The notes under the pieces: model-generated
The model's database searches: none
Seen by the model: only the letters and a program-made list of their open reading frames with translations
What the model was told of the DNA's origin: nothing
Origin: Gammaproteobacteria bacterium
GTDB lineage: Bacteria > Pseudomonadota > Gammaproteobacteria > CAISUE01
Reading direction: 5' to 3'
DNA: 64,000 nt
Assembly: GCA_021156105.1 (NCBI GenBank)
Contig: JAJNBD010000005.1
Location: forward strand, 62,001 to 126,000
Translations under genes and position numbers: made by a program
Shown here: positions 1 through 8,727 of the stretch, piece after piece
How positions within the stretch are numbered: the first letter of the stretch is position 1
Layout: every line of letters begins with the position of its first letter

Positions 1-1
1 G

Positions 2-625
2 GAGCGTTCTCGTTTTGCTTTAATTCGGGTGGGCGGCCGCATTCTTAGCGGAGAAGTTCTATTAGATATGTTCTCTTGGATTAAAAATGAAGAAACTCGC
101 GCTAAAGTGGTTACGTTACTTGCCGCCAGCGGCAATGCTTTTGGCTTAGCTTGCTTGATTAATGTAGGGTTAACAACTTACATCGTCAGCGGTAACTACG
201 AACGCATCTTAAATGGTGACGAAGGCAAAGTGTTAAGCTTCTTGCTGGGCCAAACTGTCGAAGCCGGTGCTGCTGCAACTGCCGCCATCACCAATCGCTA
301 TGGCCTAGAATGGATCGCGCTTGGCCTGGGCATTGCAGGTGGCTTAGCTCAAACTAAAGGTAAGATTCCTGATGCGATCGAAGAAACAAAAGTGGTGATT
401 TTGGAGCGTAAAAACCAAGCAGACGACCGTAGTAGATTTTTTGCACAAGGCAGTCTTAGCGCACCGCTGCTTATCGAGCATAATACGCCAGGAACACCGA
501 CACAATATGGCTCAACTGGTGTTTCTACTGGGGCACGAAGAGCGAGCGATGATGAATGGCCTAGTGGCCGTGGCCTACAACCAACTCCTACTATCCCCGT
601 GCGATTCGCTATAAGCCCTGTATAA
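2..625 (+). CDS. hypothetical hydrophobic protein, 5' end outside window
   Basis: The reading frame is open to the left edge, so the GTG at 29 is probably internal and the gene starts upstream of the window. The visible part (about 207 residues) has two hydrophobic stretches rich in Ala, Gly and Leu, likely membrane segments, followed by a charged segment and a polar Ser/Thr/Pro/Gly-rich tail of about 70 residues. I recognise no domain. It converges on the next gene, with a palindromic repeat between the two stops. A membrane-associated orphan is the most that can be said. Confidence 0.6.
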   Translation, partial: ERSRFALIRVGGRILSGEVLLDMFSWIKNEETRAKVVTLLAASGNAFGLACLINVGLTTYIVSGNYERILNGDEGKVLSFLLGQTVEAGAAATAAITNRYGLEWIALGLGIAGGLAQTKGKIPDAIEETKVVILERKNQADDRSRFFAQGSLSAPLLIEHNTPGTPTQYGSTGVSTGARRASDDEWPSGRGLQPTPTIPVRFAISPV

Positions 626-640
626 AAACGCAAATTAAAA

Positions 641-741
641 CATTTGTCATTGCAAGGCAGAAGTATAACAAGCAACAACGCGACCTAGGTTTCAAAGTTT
701 TAAAACAACTCTGCGAAACCTAGGTTGCTTTATACTTCGCG
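641..741. repeat. interrupted palindromic repeat between convergent genes
   Basis: The arms at 684-693 and 715-724 are perfect inverted copies. The flanks (660-673 and 725-738) continue the inverted similarity, with about 10 extra bases in the left arm. The outer left part, GTCATTGCAAGGCAGAAGTA, resembles REP/MITE-like intergenic repeats common in proteobacteria. It lies between convergent stops and could form a stem-loop on either transcript. Confidence 0.65.
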
Positions 742-793
742 TCCTCAACAGCAGTATTTCTTTAGCTTTTCATCTGCGATTAGCGACCAATAC

Positions 794-1912
794 TTATACC
801 TCACAAGTGATTTTCTTTTGCAAAAGCGCTTCAGACTCCGCTTCTGGCTCACTCAATTTTTGATACAAATTATTTGTCTCTACCACAATACTTTGCGTAG
901 CACGCAAAATAGCTGCCAGGCATGAAACTGTCACAAGACTTGCATCCGCTAAAAATGAAGAAGCAATTTGCTGCATCCCCACATAACCTACTGCACCTGA
1001 AACCGCCACACCTAAAACACCCACCATGATGGCAAAAGCTTTGCGCACTTTGCTAATACGATAATTCCTGCTTGCTTCAGGCTTATCACTAAGCTTCGCA
1101 AAAAAATCACTCATGCATGCGCCATCTAGCGCAATATTCTGTAAACCTCGAGCGGTCATTGAATAATAACGTGCCGCTTCCCAAGCCAAGGTCCTTTCAA
1201 TATTAAAATATTGTAAAAAGTTTATCCAAACAAGCGATGCCACACCAGCTTCAATCGCACCACCCAGCAAGCCTGGCACAATAAAAACAAAAAACCAAAT
1301 CAATTTACTTTTGACCGACTGCGTCAAATAAGCCTCTTTATCTTCTAACTCAGGGCATCTTGCCGCGCACTCAGGTGTTGTGTTGCGAAAAATTTTAATT
1401 AATAACTCGCGTAAAAAAGCACCTTCGGTAAACATCGTTTGCAAAGCGTCAACGCTAGCTACGACTAAAATTAATATAAAAACCTCTGCCGGCAATACTG
1501 TCAAAAAACCAACAATCGTCCCTAAAGCAGCGGTTGTAGCACCTGGCAAGTTAACTGCCATACCTAATAACCAAGGCAAAAAATGACGGGGATGAAAAAA
1601 GTTTTTTAAACTTTGCTTTGGGTCTTTCACAAGGTCTTTGGAGGTCTGTATCAAACCGTTCACACCTTCGCCCACATACTGGTACTCAAGGAAACAGCTT
1701 TGCACCATTCTAACTGCACCACCAAATCCAGAAAGACTTGTTAAGCCTTTTAGCACAGTAGAACTGTTATAAAACAACTTCCAAAATTCATTCAAGGTAA
1801 ATATTGTTTGAGCGCCATCAGAAATGGCACCAACGCCCACGAGAAATATTTTCGCTGCACCTTTTGCAATTGATTTAATTCGCGAGCCAAACCCTGTAAT
1901 CCAGCTAGACAT
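794..1912 (-). CDS. hypothetical multi-pass membrane protein
   Basis: A 372-residue protein with several hydrophobic segments, roughly at residues 15-40, 110-160, 205-240 and 285-345, separated by short charged loops. This suggests an integral inner-membrane protein or one inserted into a host membrane. It has no cleavable signal peptide. The start is supported by GGAG a few bases upstream of ATG. I recognise no family. It lies downstream of murE in the same direction, but the 22-base gap does not imply a shared function. It ends in the convergent palindrome region. Confidence 0.65.
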   Translation of the reverse strand: MSSWITGFGSRIKSIAKGAAKIFLVGVGAISDGAQTIFTLNEFWKLFYNSSTVLKGLTSLSGFGGAVRMVQSCFLEYQYVGEGVNGLIQTSKDLVKDPKQSLKNFFHPRHFLPWLLGMAVNLPGATTAALGTIVGFLTVLPAEVFILILVVASVDALQTMFTEGAFLRELLIKIFRNTTPECAARCPELEDKEAYLTQSVKSKLIWFFVFIVPGLLGGAIEAGVASLVWINFLQYFNIERTLAWEAARYYSMTARGLQNIALDGACMSDFFAKLSDKPEASRNYRISKVRKAFAIMVGVLGVAVSGAVGYVGMQQIASSFLADASLVTVSCLAAILRATQSIVVETNNLYQKLSEPEAESEALLQKKITCEV

Positions 1913-1934
1913 TACCTATCTCCGCTTTTTATTA

Positions 1935-3437
1935 TTAATGATGCTCTAATAAAGTTAAGAAATTTTTTGCAACCACTGCGTCATCAAAGGAAAGTTTTTC
2001 CCCTCGAATTTCTTGATACGTTTCATGTCCTTTGCCAGCAATTAAAATAATATCGCCAGGAACAGCATGGCTAATAGCATATTTAATTGCCTCTGCACGA
2101 TCCAATAACATTGTTACGCATCCATCTAACAACATCGCACCATGAATTCCTAAAGCAATTTCTGCCATAATTTTGGCTGGCTCTTCATCACGCGGGTTAT
2201 CTGAAGTAATCACCACATGATCTGCGTATTGCATCGCAATATGTCCCATCATTGGGCGTTTAGTTTTATCGCGATTACCACCACAACCAAAAACACACCA
2301 TAGCTTGCCACCACAATGTTGGCGCAATGCTTTTAACGCTTTCTCAAGTGCATCAGGCGTGTGGGCATAATCAATTACAACGCTTGGTTTACCGCAAACG
2401 CTTAGCATTTCTAACCGACCTTTAACGCTTTTCAACTTTGGAATAATGCTTAATGCTTTTTCAAGTGGAATATCTTGCGCAAGCATCCAACTTAAAATTG
2501 CTAATAAATTTTCCAAATTAAATTGACCTAGCAGCGGGCTTTTTAATTCACCGATGCCTTGTGGGGTTTGGATTTGAGCCGCAATACCAGAAACAGTAAA
2601 GTCTGCATTTAAAACCAAGATATCAGGTGGAGAAAGCGCCGTCTGTCCACCACAGCTATATAAAAAAGTGGACACGTCGCCATGCGCCTTTGCCCACTCT
2701 ACAAGTTTTCTGCCGAAAAGATCATCTACATTAATAATTTTGTGCTGCAGTCCATGAAAATCAAATAATTGGCGCTTTGCAGCGCCATAAGCTTCCATTG
2801 TGCCATGGTAATCTAAATGATCTTGGGTAAGATTAGTAAAAATTGCAGAATTTAAAAAGCAAGCTTGCATGCGCCCTTGCTCAAGAGCAATAGACGATGC
2901 TTCCATACTGACATGCTTCACATTTGCATCAACACAAGCGGCTAAAAATCTCTGCAAACTAATGGCATCGGGCGTCGTATTGGGGTTTTCTTTTAAGTCC
3001 GGCCAAATACCCACTCCCAAAGTGCCAACAACGCCACAGCGCTCACCTAATAAACTTAAAGCTTGCGCAATGAACTGGCTGCATGAGGTTTTCCCATTAG
3101 TCCCCGTCACGGCGTGAATTTTTAATTTTTTTGAGGGATAACCATAAAATTCAGCCGAAAAATTACCAAGATTTTGACTTAAGTTTTTAACGGGAATAAT
3201 GGCAGGAATATTTTTTCCTTCAACCAGCACTTCATGGCGGCTTACCTCATCGGCGTCCACTAACACACATGGGCAGCTTGCTGCTTGTGCTTGTACAATA
3301 AAATCCAAGCCATGTCGCTTTGCACCTTGTAGTGCAATAAAAGCTGTATGCGCATTTAATTCACTGGAATGCAAGGACAGTTGCTGTATTCCATTCTGTT
3401 GCAATTGATTAATGATAGAGGTAAATAGGGGTGACAT
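1935..3437 (-). CDS. murE: UDP-N-acetylmuramoyl-L-alanyl-D-glutamate--2,6-diaminopimelate ligase
   Basis: MurE adds meso-diaminopimelate to UDP-MurNAc-L-Ala-D-Glu in the cytoplasm during peptidoglycan precursor synthesis, using ATP. The 500-residue length is typical. The Mur ligase P-loop GTNGKT is at residues 112-117, the central domain follows, and the C-terminal domain carries DNPRDE at 413-418, the meso-DAP recognition motif that separates MurE from lysine-adding homologues. It is not beside murF, mraY or other dcw genes here, so the division/cell-wall cluster is broken up in this genome; ftsZ is also alone at 15-16 kb. Confidence 0.97.
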   Translation of the reverse strand: MSPLFTSIINQLQQNGIQQLSLHSSELNAHTAFIALQGAKRHGLDFIVQAQAASCPCVLVDADEVSRHEVLVEGKNIPAIIPVKNLSQNLGNFSAEFYGYPSKKLKIHAVTGTNGKTSCSQFIAQALSLLGERCGVVGTLGVGIWPDLKENPNTTPDAISLQRFLAACVDANVKHVSMEASSIALEQGRMQACFLNSAIFTNLTQDHLDYHGTMEAYGAAKRQLFDFHGLQHKIINVDDLFGRKLVEWAKAHGDVSTFLYSCGGQTALSPPDILVLNADFTVSGIAAQIQTPQGIGELKSPLLGQFNLENLLAILSWMLAQDIPLEKALSIIPKLKSVKGRLEMLSVCGKPSVVIDYAHTPDALEKALKALRQHCGGKLWCVFGCGGNRDKTKRPMMGHIAMQYADHVVITSDNPRDEEPAKIMAEIALGIHGAMLLDGCVTMLLDRAEAIKYAISHAVPGDIILIAGKGHETYQEIRGEKLSFDDAVVAKNFLTLLEHH

Positions 3438-3495
3438 TTCTATAAAAGTATGAAAAAATACTTAACCTAAAATAATAACAATGAGAGTCCAATTT

Positions 3496-3894
3496 ATGAA
3501 TCGACAACGCTCAAAAAGTGCACCCCCGCTTAATACGATATTAAAAGCGCTTCATGCTGTTTCCATCGAAAGCATTGAGACGTCTAGTAGTGCTGATGAA
3601 GCTGGTCCAGCTTCTCTGTCGCCAAGAAGTAACAGCAGCTATGAATCCTCCTGCCTAAACTCTAAACTTGGGAGTGTACCCAGTTACGGCATCTTTGCCG
3701 CTGCACTTCAAGCGCAAACTCAAGCAGACACTATCTCAGTCGGTAGTGATAGCTCCTACGAATCTTCTTGCTTAAACCCTGACCTTGAAAAAGAATTGCA
3801 GCAACAAGAGGAAAGCACCGATAGCGATACTTCCAGCTTTGGCATGCCACAACCACGAACAAGGCCAAGCTCAGCACCGCCAAGACTTGGCTAG
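3496..3894 (+). CDS. SAPPRL-motif low-complexity protein
   Basis: About 132 residues, Ser/Glu/Pro-rich and probably disordered. The N-terminus carries RSKSAPPL, and the C-terminus ends in RPSSAPPRLG. In between, the segment SYESSCLN occurs twice with acidic linkers. An upstream in-frame ATG at 3481 is possible, but I see no ribosome binding site before it. The protein at 13953-14846 has the same motif at both ends, so the two form a family. I recognise no enzyme domain. A secreted or host-directed protein is possible but unproven. Confidence 0.6.
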   Translation: MNRQRSKSAPPLNTILKALHAVSIESIETSSSADEAGPASLSPRSNSSYESSCLNSKLGSVPSYGIFAAALQAQTQADTISVGSDSSYESSCLNPDLEKELQQQEESTDSDTSSFGMPQPRTRPSSAPPRLG

Positions 3895-3903
3895 TCATTT
3901 CTG

Positions 3904-5547
3904 TTATTTCTTTTTCTTCGCCTTTGGCTGTTGTTTTTCATATCGCTTGGTAATAAACCATTGCTGAGCGATTGAAAGCACGTTGCTCACCAACCAGTAC
4001 AACACCAAACCTGCAGGGAAGTTCAAGAAGAAAAAGGTGAAAACTATTGGCATCGCCATCATCAGTTTTGCTTGCATTGGATCTGGCGGGGGTGGGCTCA
4101 TTCTTTGCTGCACTAGCATGGAGGCACCCATCAAGATTGGCAAAATGTAATAAGGATCTGCCGCTGACAAATCATGAATCCATAAGGCAAATGGCGCAAG
4201 ACGTAATTGCACACTTTCAAGCAATACCCAATAGAGCGCAATAAACACAGGAATCTGTACCAATAATGGCAAACAACCACCCATGGGATTCACTTTTTCT
4301 TTGCGATAAAGCTCCATGGTTAATTGGCCAACTTTTTGACGATCATCGCCATAGCGTTCGCGAATTTGTTGCAATTGTGGTTGCAATTTACGCATTGCTG
4401 CCATAGACCTAAAGCTGGTTGCCGACAATTGATAAAAGCATAATTTCACAAACACGGTTAATAAAATAATTGACCAGCCCCAGTTACCCACGACATCATG
4501 GATATGATCCATAATCCAAAATAAGATAATACTAATCGGCCATAACCAACCATAATCCACGGTTTTTTCTAAACCAGGCGCAACATTTTTTAATACCGTC
4601 GGAATGGAAGGACCAATATAAAGTTTGGATTGCAAAGTCTGTGACTGCCCTGGCGCAACCGTGAAAGCTGAGCCAGACACATTCATAGCATACAATTTAT
4701 CTTGATCAAAAATTTGACTAGTATATTGATATGACTGACGCGCATCGGGAATCCACGCCGTAATAAAATAATGTTGCTCAAAAGCCATCCAACCATTGGT
4801 AATCGTTTGGCTAACTGGATTTTTTATTAAGGCATCATAGCTAAATTTTTGATAGCGTTGATCTGGGCTAGAGACAATGGCACCCGAGAAAGGGTTAATT
4901 TGAAACATACTATGATGCTGCGGCGTAATATCCGCACGCTTTAGCTGCGCATACATTTGCCCTGTCCAAGGCGTATTGCCACGATTAGTAACCGTAAATG
5001 CCACATCCACGGCATAGCTATTGCGATGAAAAGTAAAGGTTTTTGTAACCGTTAAACCTTGGCTATTTTTCCAAGTTAATGGCACCACTAAAGTATCTTG
5101 ATTAGGAGCCATGCTATAAGACGTTTTTTCAGCCTGATAAACACCAGCAGTTTTATAATCTGGGCCTTGTGGGCTACTTAAACCTGATGTTGCGGTATAA
5201 AAAGATTCTGGATTAGTATTTAATAATTCAAAAGGGGATTTATCTTGCAAAGAAACAGGATACTGTGGCAATTTTGCATTAATTAATGCACCACCAGCTG
5301 GATCAATTTTAACTTGCAAAACATCAGTACTAACCAACACTGGTGTGCTTGAAATTTTAGATGCCGCTGCTATAGGAGAAGCAACTGATACAGCTTCACC
5401 GCTTGTTACTGCTGCCGTTGACGCTGCAGGAATTGTTGCCGCAGGGAGCATGGGAGCAGGATGTTCAGCTTGCCATGCATTCCATAGCATTACACCAATC
5501 ATGAATAAAATGCCAGCTAGTACACCACGTATTAAATCAATAGACAT
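3904..5547 (-). CDS. yidC: membrane protein insertase YidC
   Basis: YidC inserts inner-membrane proteins, alone or with SecYEG. The 547-residue form is the Gram-negative type: an N-terminal membrane anchor (about residues 5-25), a large periplasmic beta-domain (about 50-340), then the conserved five-segment insertase core with its cytoplasmic hairpin and a Lys-rich C-terminal tail. It lies in the conserved order rpmH-rnpA-yidD-yidC, 14 bases downstream of yidD. The usual downstream neighbour mnmE is absent; a SAPPRL-motif orphan lies there instead on the other strand. Confidence 0.97.
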   Translation of the reverse strand: MSIDLIRGVLAGILFMIGVMLWNAWQAEHPAPMLPAATIPAASTAAVTSGEAVSVASPIAAASKISSTPVLVSTDVLQVKIDPAGGALINAKLPQYPVSLQDKSPFELLNTNPESFYTATSGLSSPQGPDYKTAGVYQAEKTSYSMAPNQDTLVVPLTWKNSQGLTVTKTFTFHRNSYAVDVAFTVTNRGNTPWTGQMYAQLKRADITPQHHSMFQINPFSGAIVSSPDQRYQKFSYDALIKNPVSQTITNGWMAFEQHYFITAWIPDARQSYQYTSQIFDQDKLYAMNVSGSAFTVAPGQSQTLQSKLYIGPSIPTVLKNVAPGLEKTVDYGWLWPISIILFWIMDHIHDVVGNWGWSIILLTVFVKLCFYQLSATSFRSMAAMRKLQPQLQQIRERYGDDRQKVGQLTMELYRKEKVNPMGGCLPLLVQIPVFIALYWVLLESVQLRLAPFALWIHDLSAADPYYILPILMGASMLVQQRMSPPPPDPMQAKLMMAMPIVFTFFFLNFPAGLVLYWLVSNVLSIAQQWFITKRYEKQQPKAKKKK

Positions 5548-5561
5548 AATGTTAACTTTCT

Positions 5562-5897
5562 TCAGTTAGATAAATTAATAGTCGACTCATCTGTAAAACC
5601 ACTTGCCTGCTGCTTTCCACTTGTTGCGCACTTTTTTACTTCATCAATACCGCCAGGATGCCCTGGATGACAGCGAAGCAAACGTCGAAGCGTAAGATAA
5701 GCGCCTTTGATACAACCCTGCGTTTTTAAGGCTTCAATCGCATACTGCGAACAGGTAGGATAAAATCGGCAGCGCGGGCCCAGCAGTGGGCTAATCAAAA
5801 AATGATAACCACGACAAAGGAAGATTAAGAACGCGGTAAACGCTTGACCAATAATTGCCAATCGGCTTGACACAAGGTATACCCATCGTTTTGACAT
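5562..5897 (-). CDS. yidD: membrane protein insertion efficiency factor YidD
   Basis: A small membrane-associated protein that assists YidC-dependent insertion. The conserved core is clear: the [18 protein letters not shown] segment at about residues 36-53 and the [13 protein letters not shown] segment near residues 71-83, with the conserved cysteines. The reading frame overlaps the end of rnpA by 73 bases. The family's usual start lies closer to the core, so translation may begin at an internal non-ATG codon. The C-terminal 25 residues beyond the core are polar and not typical. Confidence 0.93.
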   Translation of the reverse strand: MSKRWVYLVSSRLAIIGQAFTAFLIFLCRGYHFLISPLLGPRCRFYPTCSQYAIEALKTQGCIKGAYLTLRRLLRCHPGHPGGIDEVKKCATSGKQQASGFTDESTINLSN

Positions 5898-6178
5898 AGG
5901 AGTTGACTGATTTTTTGGCCTGCAACAAAGACGATATCATAACCGAGAAAACTGGCTTGATATTGTCGAAAAACTTCTCGTTGCAGACGTTTCACATAAT
6001 TACGCTTTACCGCTTGACGCAATTTTTTCTTTGCGATCACCAAGCCTAAACGCGCAATCCCCAGTGTGTTGGGAACTAACAAATACATACCCAATTTCAA
6101 ATGAACACGATAACCATGTTCAAAAGCACGACTAAAAGCGGTAGGGGTCTTTAAACGATTTTCAGATTGGTAGCGCAA
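5825..6178 (-). CDS. rnpA: ribonuclease P protein component
   Basis: The protein subunit of RNase P, which binds the catalytic RNA and matures tRNA 5' ends. It is 117 residues long. The RNR-type basic signature is visible around residues 50-70 ([19 protein letters not shown]). It sits between rpmH and yidD as in most gammaproteobacteria and overlaps yidD. The spacing to rpmH is unusually large (134 bases) and contains a hairpin repeat. Confidence 0.95.
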   Translation of the reverse strand: MRYQSENRLKTPTAFSRAFEHGYRVHLKLGMYLLVPNTLGIARLGLVIAKKKLRQAVKRNYVKRLQREVFRQYQASFLGYDIVFVAGQKISQLLCQNDGYTLCQADWQLLVKRLPRS

Positions 6179-6251
6179 ATTATTCTATTCTTTCACTTTG
6201 AGGAACAGGTGAATGAAGCTAGACGCGTTCTCTTACGACCCCTCACCCCTG

Positions 6252-6278
6252 CCCTCTTCCAGCCATACTGGAAAAGGG
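6252..6278. repeat. hairpin repeat between rpmH and rnpA
   Basis: The arms 6252-6262 and 6268-6278 pair with one mismatch around a 5-base loop. The surrounding CCTCACCCCTGCCCTC text resembles a widespread intergenic repeat of Gram-negative genomes. It lies inside the rpmH-rnpA transcript and could form an RNA processing site or attenuator between the two genes. That role is inference. Confidence 0.55.
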
Positions 6279-6312
6279 AGATTATGTGCCGCGCTTAAAC
6301 AGCGCAGAAACC

Positions 6313-6453
6313 CTACACTGTTAAGCGATGACGTCCTTTTTGACGGCGGCGCTTTAACACCAAGCGGCCATTTTTGGTTGCCATGCGAGCACGAAAACCA
6401 TGAGTGCGCTTGCGCTTAATTTTACTAGGTTGGTAAGTACGTTTTGTTGCCAT
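6313..6453 (-). CDS. rpmH: 50S ribosomal protein L34
   Basis: A 46-residue, extremely basic protein beginning [20 protein letters not shown], the L34 signature, with the [18 protein letters not shown] ending. L34 is a structural protein of the large ribosomal subunit. It is the first gene of the rpmH-rnpA-yidD-yidC group read leftward. In many gammaproteobacteria dnaA and the origin lie just upstream on the other strand; here that side holds only a small open frame and a Cys-rich exported protein. Confidence 0.97.
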   Translation of the reverse strand: MATKRTYQPSKIKRKRTHGFRARMATKNGRLVLKRRRQKGRHRLTV

Positions 6454-6533
6454 AAAAAAGCCTTAAATGCTATACAAAGTCCGCTATGATATGAAATTTT
6501 AAGGGGTTTTGTCAATCTAAAAAGGAAAAGTCA

Positions 6534-6656
6534 TTGAATTTTAATATAGAAGGCTATAAATTAGACCGTCGAATAACTTTACTCAACGGCCTTTTGCTTT
6601 ATTACAAGCATCAAGGAAAGACCCACTGCCCATGCTATCCTATTATCAGCTGTTAG
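6534..6656 (+). CDS. possible small protein divergent from rpmH
   Basis: A 40-codon frame from TTG with AGGA 7 bases upstream. The composition is protein-like (hydrophobic core LLNGLLLYY, then a Cys/Pro-rich end HCPCYP), but I recognise no family. It overlaps the end of the convergent Cys-rich gene by 11 bases. It could be a genuine small protein, a remnant of a decayed gene, or chance. Confidence 0.3.
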   Translation: MNFNIEGYKLDRRITLLNGLLLYYKHQGKTHCPCYPIISC

Positions 6657-6972
6657 AGAAGCATATGCCAGATAAATAATGAGCTACCCCCCCATTGCTT
6701 TCCATTACATTTTGAGAAGCCACAGGGGTCGTACACATCTTCCTGCAGGCAGCGCTAGGGTGCAGGCCGCACTCTTGGTGGACGCAGGTTTCACATTCGT
6801 TAATACAAGCAAGGTATTGATTATACTCTGTAGGCAATGCCTTAAGATTAGAGCATGGACATTCATATTCAGTAATATTAAAACATGTCACCTGCTGCGC
6901 TGCGCCACTCGAGACCCAGACACTCATGACAACCCCAACTATCAGTGCAACTAGCTTCTTTGATAAAAACAT
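6646..6972 (-). CDS. Cys-rich exported hypothetical protein
   Basis: The start at 6972 is preferred over an ATG 27 bases upstream because AAGGAAAGGG precedes it directly. The 108-residue product begins with a classic Sec signal peptide (Lys-containing n-region, hydrophobic core, Ala-rich cleavage site near residue 24-26). The mature part has about 13 cysteines, many in CxC or CxxC spacing, suggesting a disulfide-rich periplasmic or secreted protein. I recognise no domain. Other Cys-rich exported proteins occur at 8.7-9.4 and 18.4-20.3 kb. Confidence 0.7.
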   Translation of the reverse strand: MFLSKKLVALIVGVVMSVWVSSGAAQQVTCFNITEYECPCSNLKALPTEYNQYLACINECETCVHQECGLHPSAACRKMCTTPVASQNVMESNGGVAHYLSGICFSNS

Positions 6973-7133
6973 ATTCCCTTTCCTTGCAAAATTATGCATT
7001 ACAGCTAATGTAACGTAAATCGACCTAATCGTCTAGTTTAATAAAAACACCTAGCAAAGCTTTGTTAAATTGAACAAAGGATGCCTACCGTATTAAATTG
7101 ACCTTTCCTCAAGTTATACTATAGTCCTTAATC

Positions 7134-7682
7134 ATGCTACCTCTTATGATCCAACGCTACTTAAAAAGACTATTGCCAGATGCGCAGCAGCTTAAACAGG
7201 ATTCAAGCCTATCGATTATCCGAGCATATTTATTGAATCCTTTGCTTTGGCGTATTAATCGCCGATCTATTGCCAAAGGGGTTGCGATTGGTTTATTTCT
7301 TGCGTTTGTCCCTCTACCCATTCAAATGTTATTAGCAGCCCTTTTAGCAATCATCTTTAGCGCAAATCTGCCAATTGCTGTTGCTTTAACTTGGGTAACC
7401 AACCCTTTTACTTTCTTACCGATTAATTATTTCATTTACAAAGTCGGTCAACGCTTATTAGGTAATTTATCTGCCTATCAAGCGATACCGGATTTTGAAT
7501 TTTCAAAGCAGTCGTGGCAAGATATTATCCAACAGTTTTTTCAATGGTTACAAAGCGCCGGCAAACCGTTTTTAATTGGCTTACCGGTTGTTGCTATTAG
7601 CGCCTCCGTCCTAGGTTACGTATTAACCCACCTAATCTGGCGAGCACTACTCTACTGGCGCGTGAAGAAAAAAGTTCAATGA
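7134..7682 (+). CDS. DUF2062 domain-containing membrane protein
   Basis: 182 residues matching the DUF2062 pattern: a polar N-terminal helix (about 1-45), RRSIAKGVAIGLFLAFVPLP leading into the first membrane segment, then the conserved WVTNPFTFLPINYF motif in the second, and a last membrane segment near the C-terminus. The molecular role of the family is unknown. An alternative ATG lies four codons downstream. It is followed 20 bases later by htpX in the same direction, so the two may be co-transcribed. Confidence 0.85.
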   Translation: MLPLMIQRYLKRLLPDAQQLKQDSSLSIIRAYLLNPLLWRINRRSIAKGVAIGLFLAFVPLPIQMLLAALLAIIFSANLPIAVALTWVTNPFTFLPINYFIYKVGQRLLGNLSAYQAIPDFEFSKQSWQDIIQQFFQWLQSAGKPFLIGLPVVAISASVLGYVLTHLIWRALLYWRVKKKVQ

Positions 7683-7702
7683 AATAAAACTGAGGAGGAA
7701 AA

Positions 7703-8608
7703 ATGTTTAAACGCGTTGGTTTATTCTTACTCACTAACTTGATGGTCATTATGACTGTTTCTATCATCACTAACCTTTTAGGCTTACACGGCTATCTCTC
7801 TGCTCACGGCATTAATTATCAAGCTTTAGCCATTTTTTGTGCCATTTGGGGTACTGCTGGGGCATTTATTTCTTTACTCATGTCAAAATGGATGGCAAAA
7901 ACTGCTATGGGGGTGCAATTAATTGACCCTCAGCAAGCCATAGGGAATGAAAGGCTATTACTGCAAATGGTTTATCAACTTGCAAGTAAAGCGGGTTTAG
8001 AGAAAATGCCTGAGGTTGGTATTTATGATTCACCGGAAGTTAATGCCTTTGCTACTGGCCCTTCTCGCTCAGATTCATTAGTTGCTGTTTCTTCAGGCTT
8101 GCTGCAAAACATGGATAATGCGGAAATCGAAGGTGTGCTTGGCCATGAAATTTCGCATATTGCCAATGGTGACATGGTGACCATGACACTCATACAAGGC
8201 GTGGTCAATGCTTTCAGCTTATTCTTATCACGCGTCATCGCCTATGCTGTTTCTATGGCCATCTCTCGTGGCGACAATGAACGCGGGGATGTTTCACCCA
8301 TGCTTTATATGGGATTAACTTTCTTATTTGATATTTTATTTTCTTTCTTAGGCATGCTCGTTGTTGCCGCCTTTTCTCGCTACCGAGAATATCGGGCGGA
8401 TGTCGGTGGTGCGCAATTAGCGGGCAAAGCTAATATGATTGCTGCACTACAACGTTTACAAGCTGTGAGCGAAAGCGCCCCCGAAGATGATCGGGCGCCA
8501 TCTCTTAATGCGCTAAAAATTTCCTATCAGTCGAGCTGGCTGGCTTTATTATCTACGCATCCTCCCTTAAAAGAACGCATTCAAAAATTGCAAGCTATGC
8601 AAGGCTAA
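7703..8608 (+). CDS. htpX: protease HtpX
   Basis: A membrane-bound zinc metalloprotease of the M48 family that degrades misfolded inner-membrane proteins together with FtsH. It is 301 residues long, with two N-terminal membrane segments (about 5-30 and 40-62), the HEISH zinc motif at 148-152, two further membrane segments, and the third-ligand region YREYRADVGGA near residue 227. A strong GAGGAGG ribosome binding site precedes the ATG. In Escherichia coli htpX is under CpxR and heat-shock control; I did not find a clear CpxR box here. Confidence 0.96.
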   Translation: MFKRVGLFLLTNLMVIMTVSIITNLLGLHGYLSAHGINYQALAIFCAIWGTAGAFISLLMSKWMAKTAMGVQLIDPQQAIGNERLLLQMVYQLASKAGLEKMPEVGIYDSPEVNAFATGPSRSDSLVAVSSGLLQNMDNAEIEGVLGHEISHIANGDMVTMTLIQGVVNAFSLFLSRVIAYAVSMAISRGDNERGDVSPMLYMGLTFLFDILFSFLGMLVVAAFSRYREYRADVGGAQLAGKANMIAALQRLQAVSESAPEDDRAPSLNALKISYQSSWLALLSTHPPLKERIQKLQAMQG

Positions 8609-8632
8609 AATCAGGGGCCATTTTAAAATAGA

Positions 8633-8650
8633 TTCCCGCTTGCGCGGGAA
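8633..8650. repeat. TTCCCGC...GCGGGAA hairpin repeat
   Basis: A perfect 7-bp stem (8633-8639 with 8644-8650) with a TTGC loop, followed by TGACG. This matches a well-known short palindromic repeat found between genes in many proteobacteria. It lies 24 bases after the htpX stop and may stabilise the htpX mRNA 3' end. Confidence 0.7.
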
Positions 8651-8672
8651 TGACGTTAACCTCTAAAAATAA

Positions 8673-8716
8673 GGACGGCTGCTTACTCCAGATCAAATCT
8701 AGGGTAAGCACCGTCC
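8673..8716 (-). terminator. rho-independent terminator of the Cys-rich gene
   Basis: The arms 8673-8686 and 8704-8716 pair almost completely, with one bulged C at 8679. Read on the minus strand the second arm is followed by TTATTTTT, so this fits an intrinsic terminator for the gene ending at 8728. Confidence 0.75.
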
Positions 8717-8727
8717 TAGCGACAGCA

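Noticed and set aside
725..925. 66-codon plus-strand frame
   Set aside because: It overlaps the palindromic repeat and the end of the minus-strand membrane protein; no start signal.
6213..6419. 68-codon plus-strand frame
   Set aside because: It runs across the hairpin repeat and antisense to rpmH.
6454..7133. Possible replication origin beside rpmH
   Set aside because: No cluster of TTATCCACA-like boxes and no dnaA; only the gene context suggested it.
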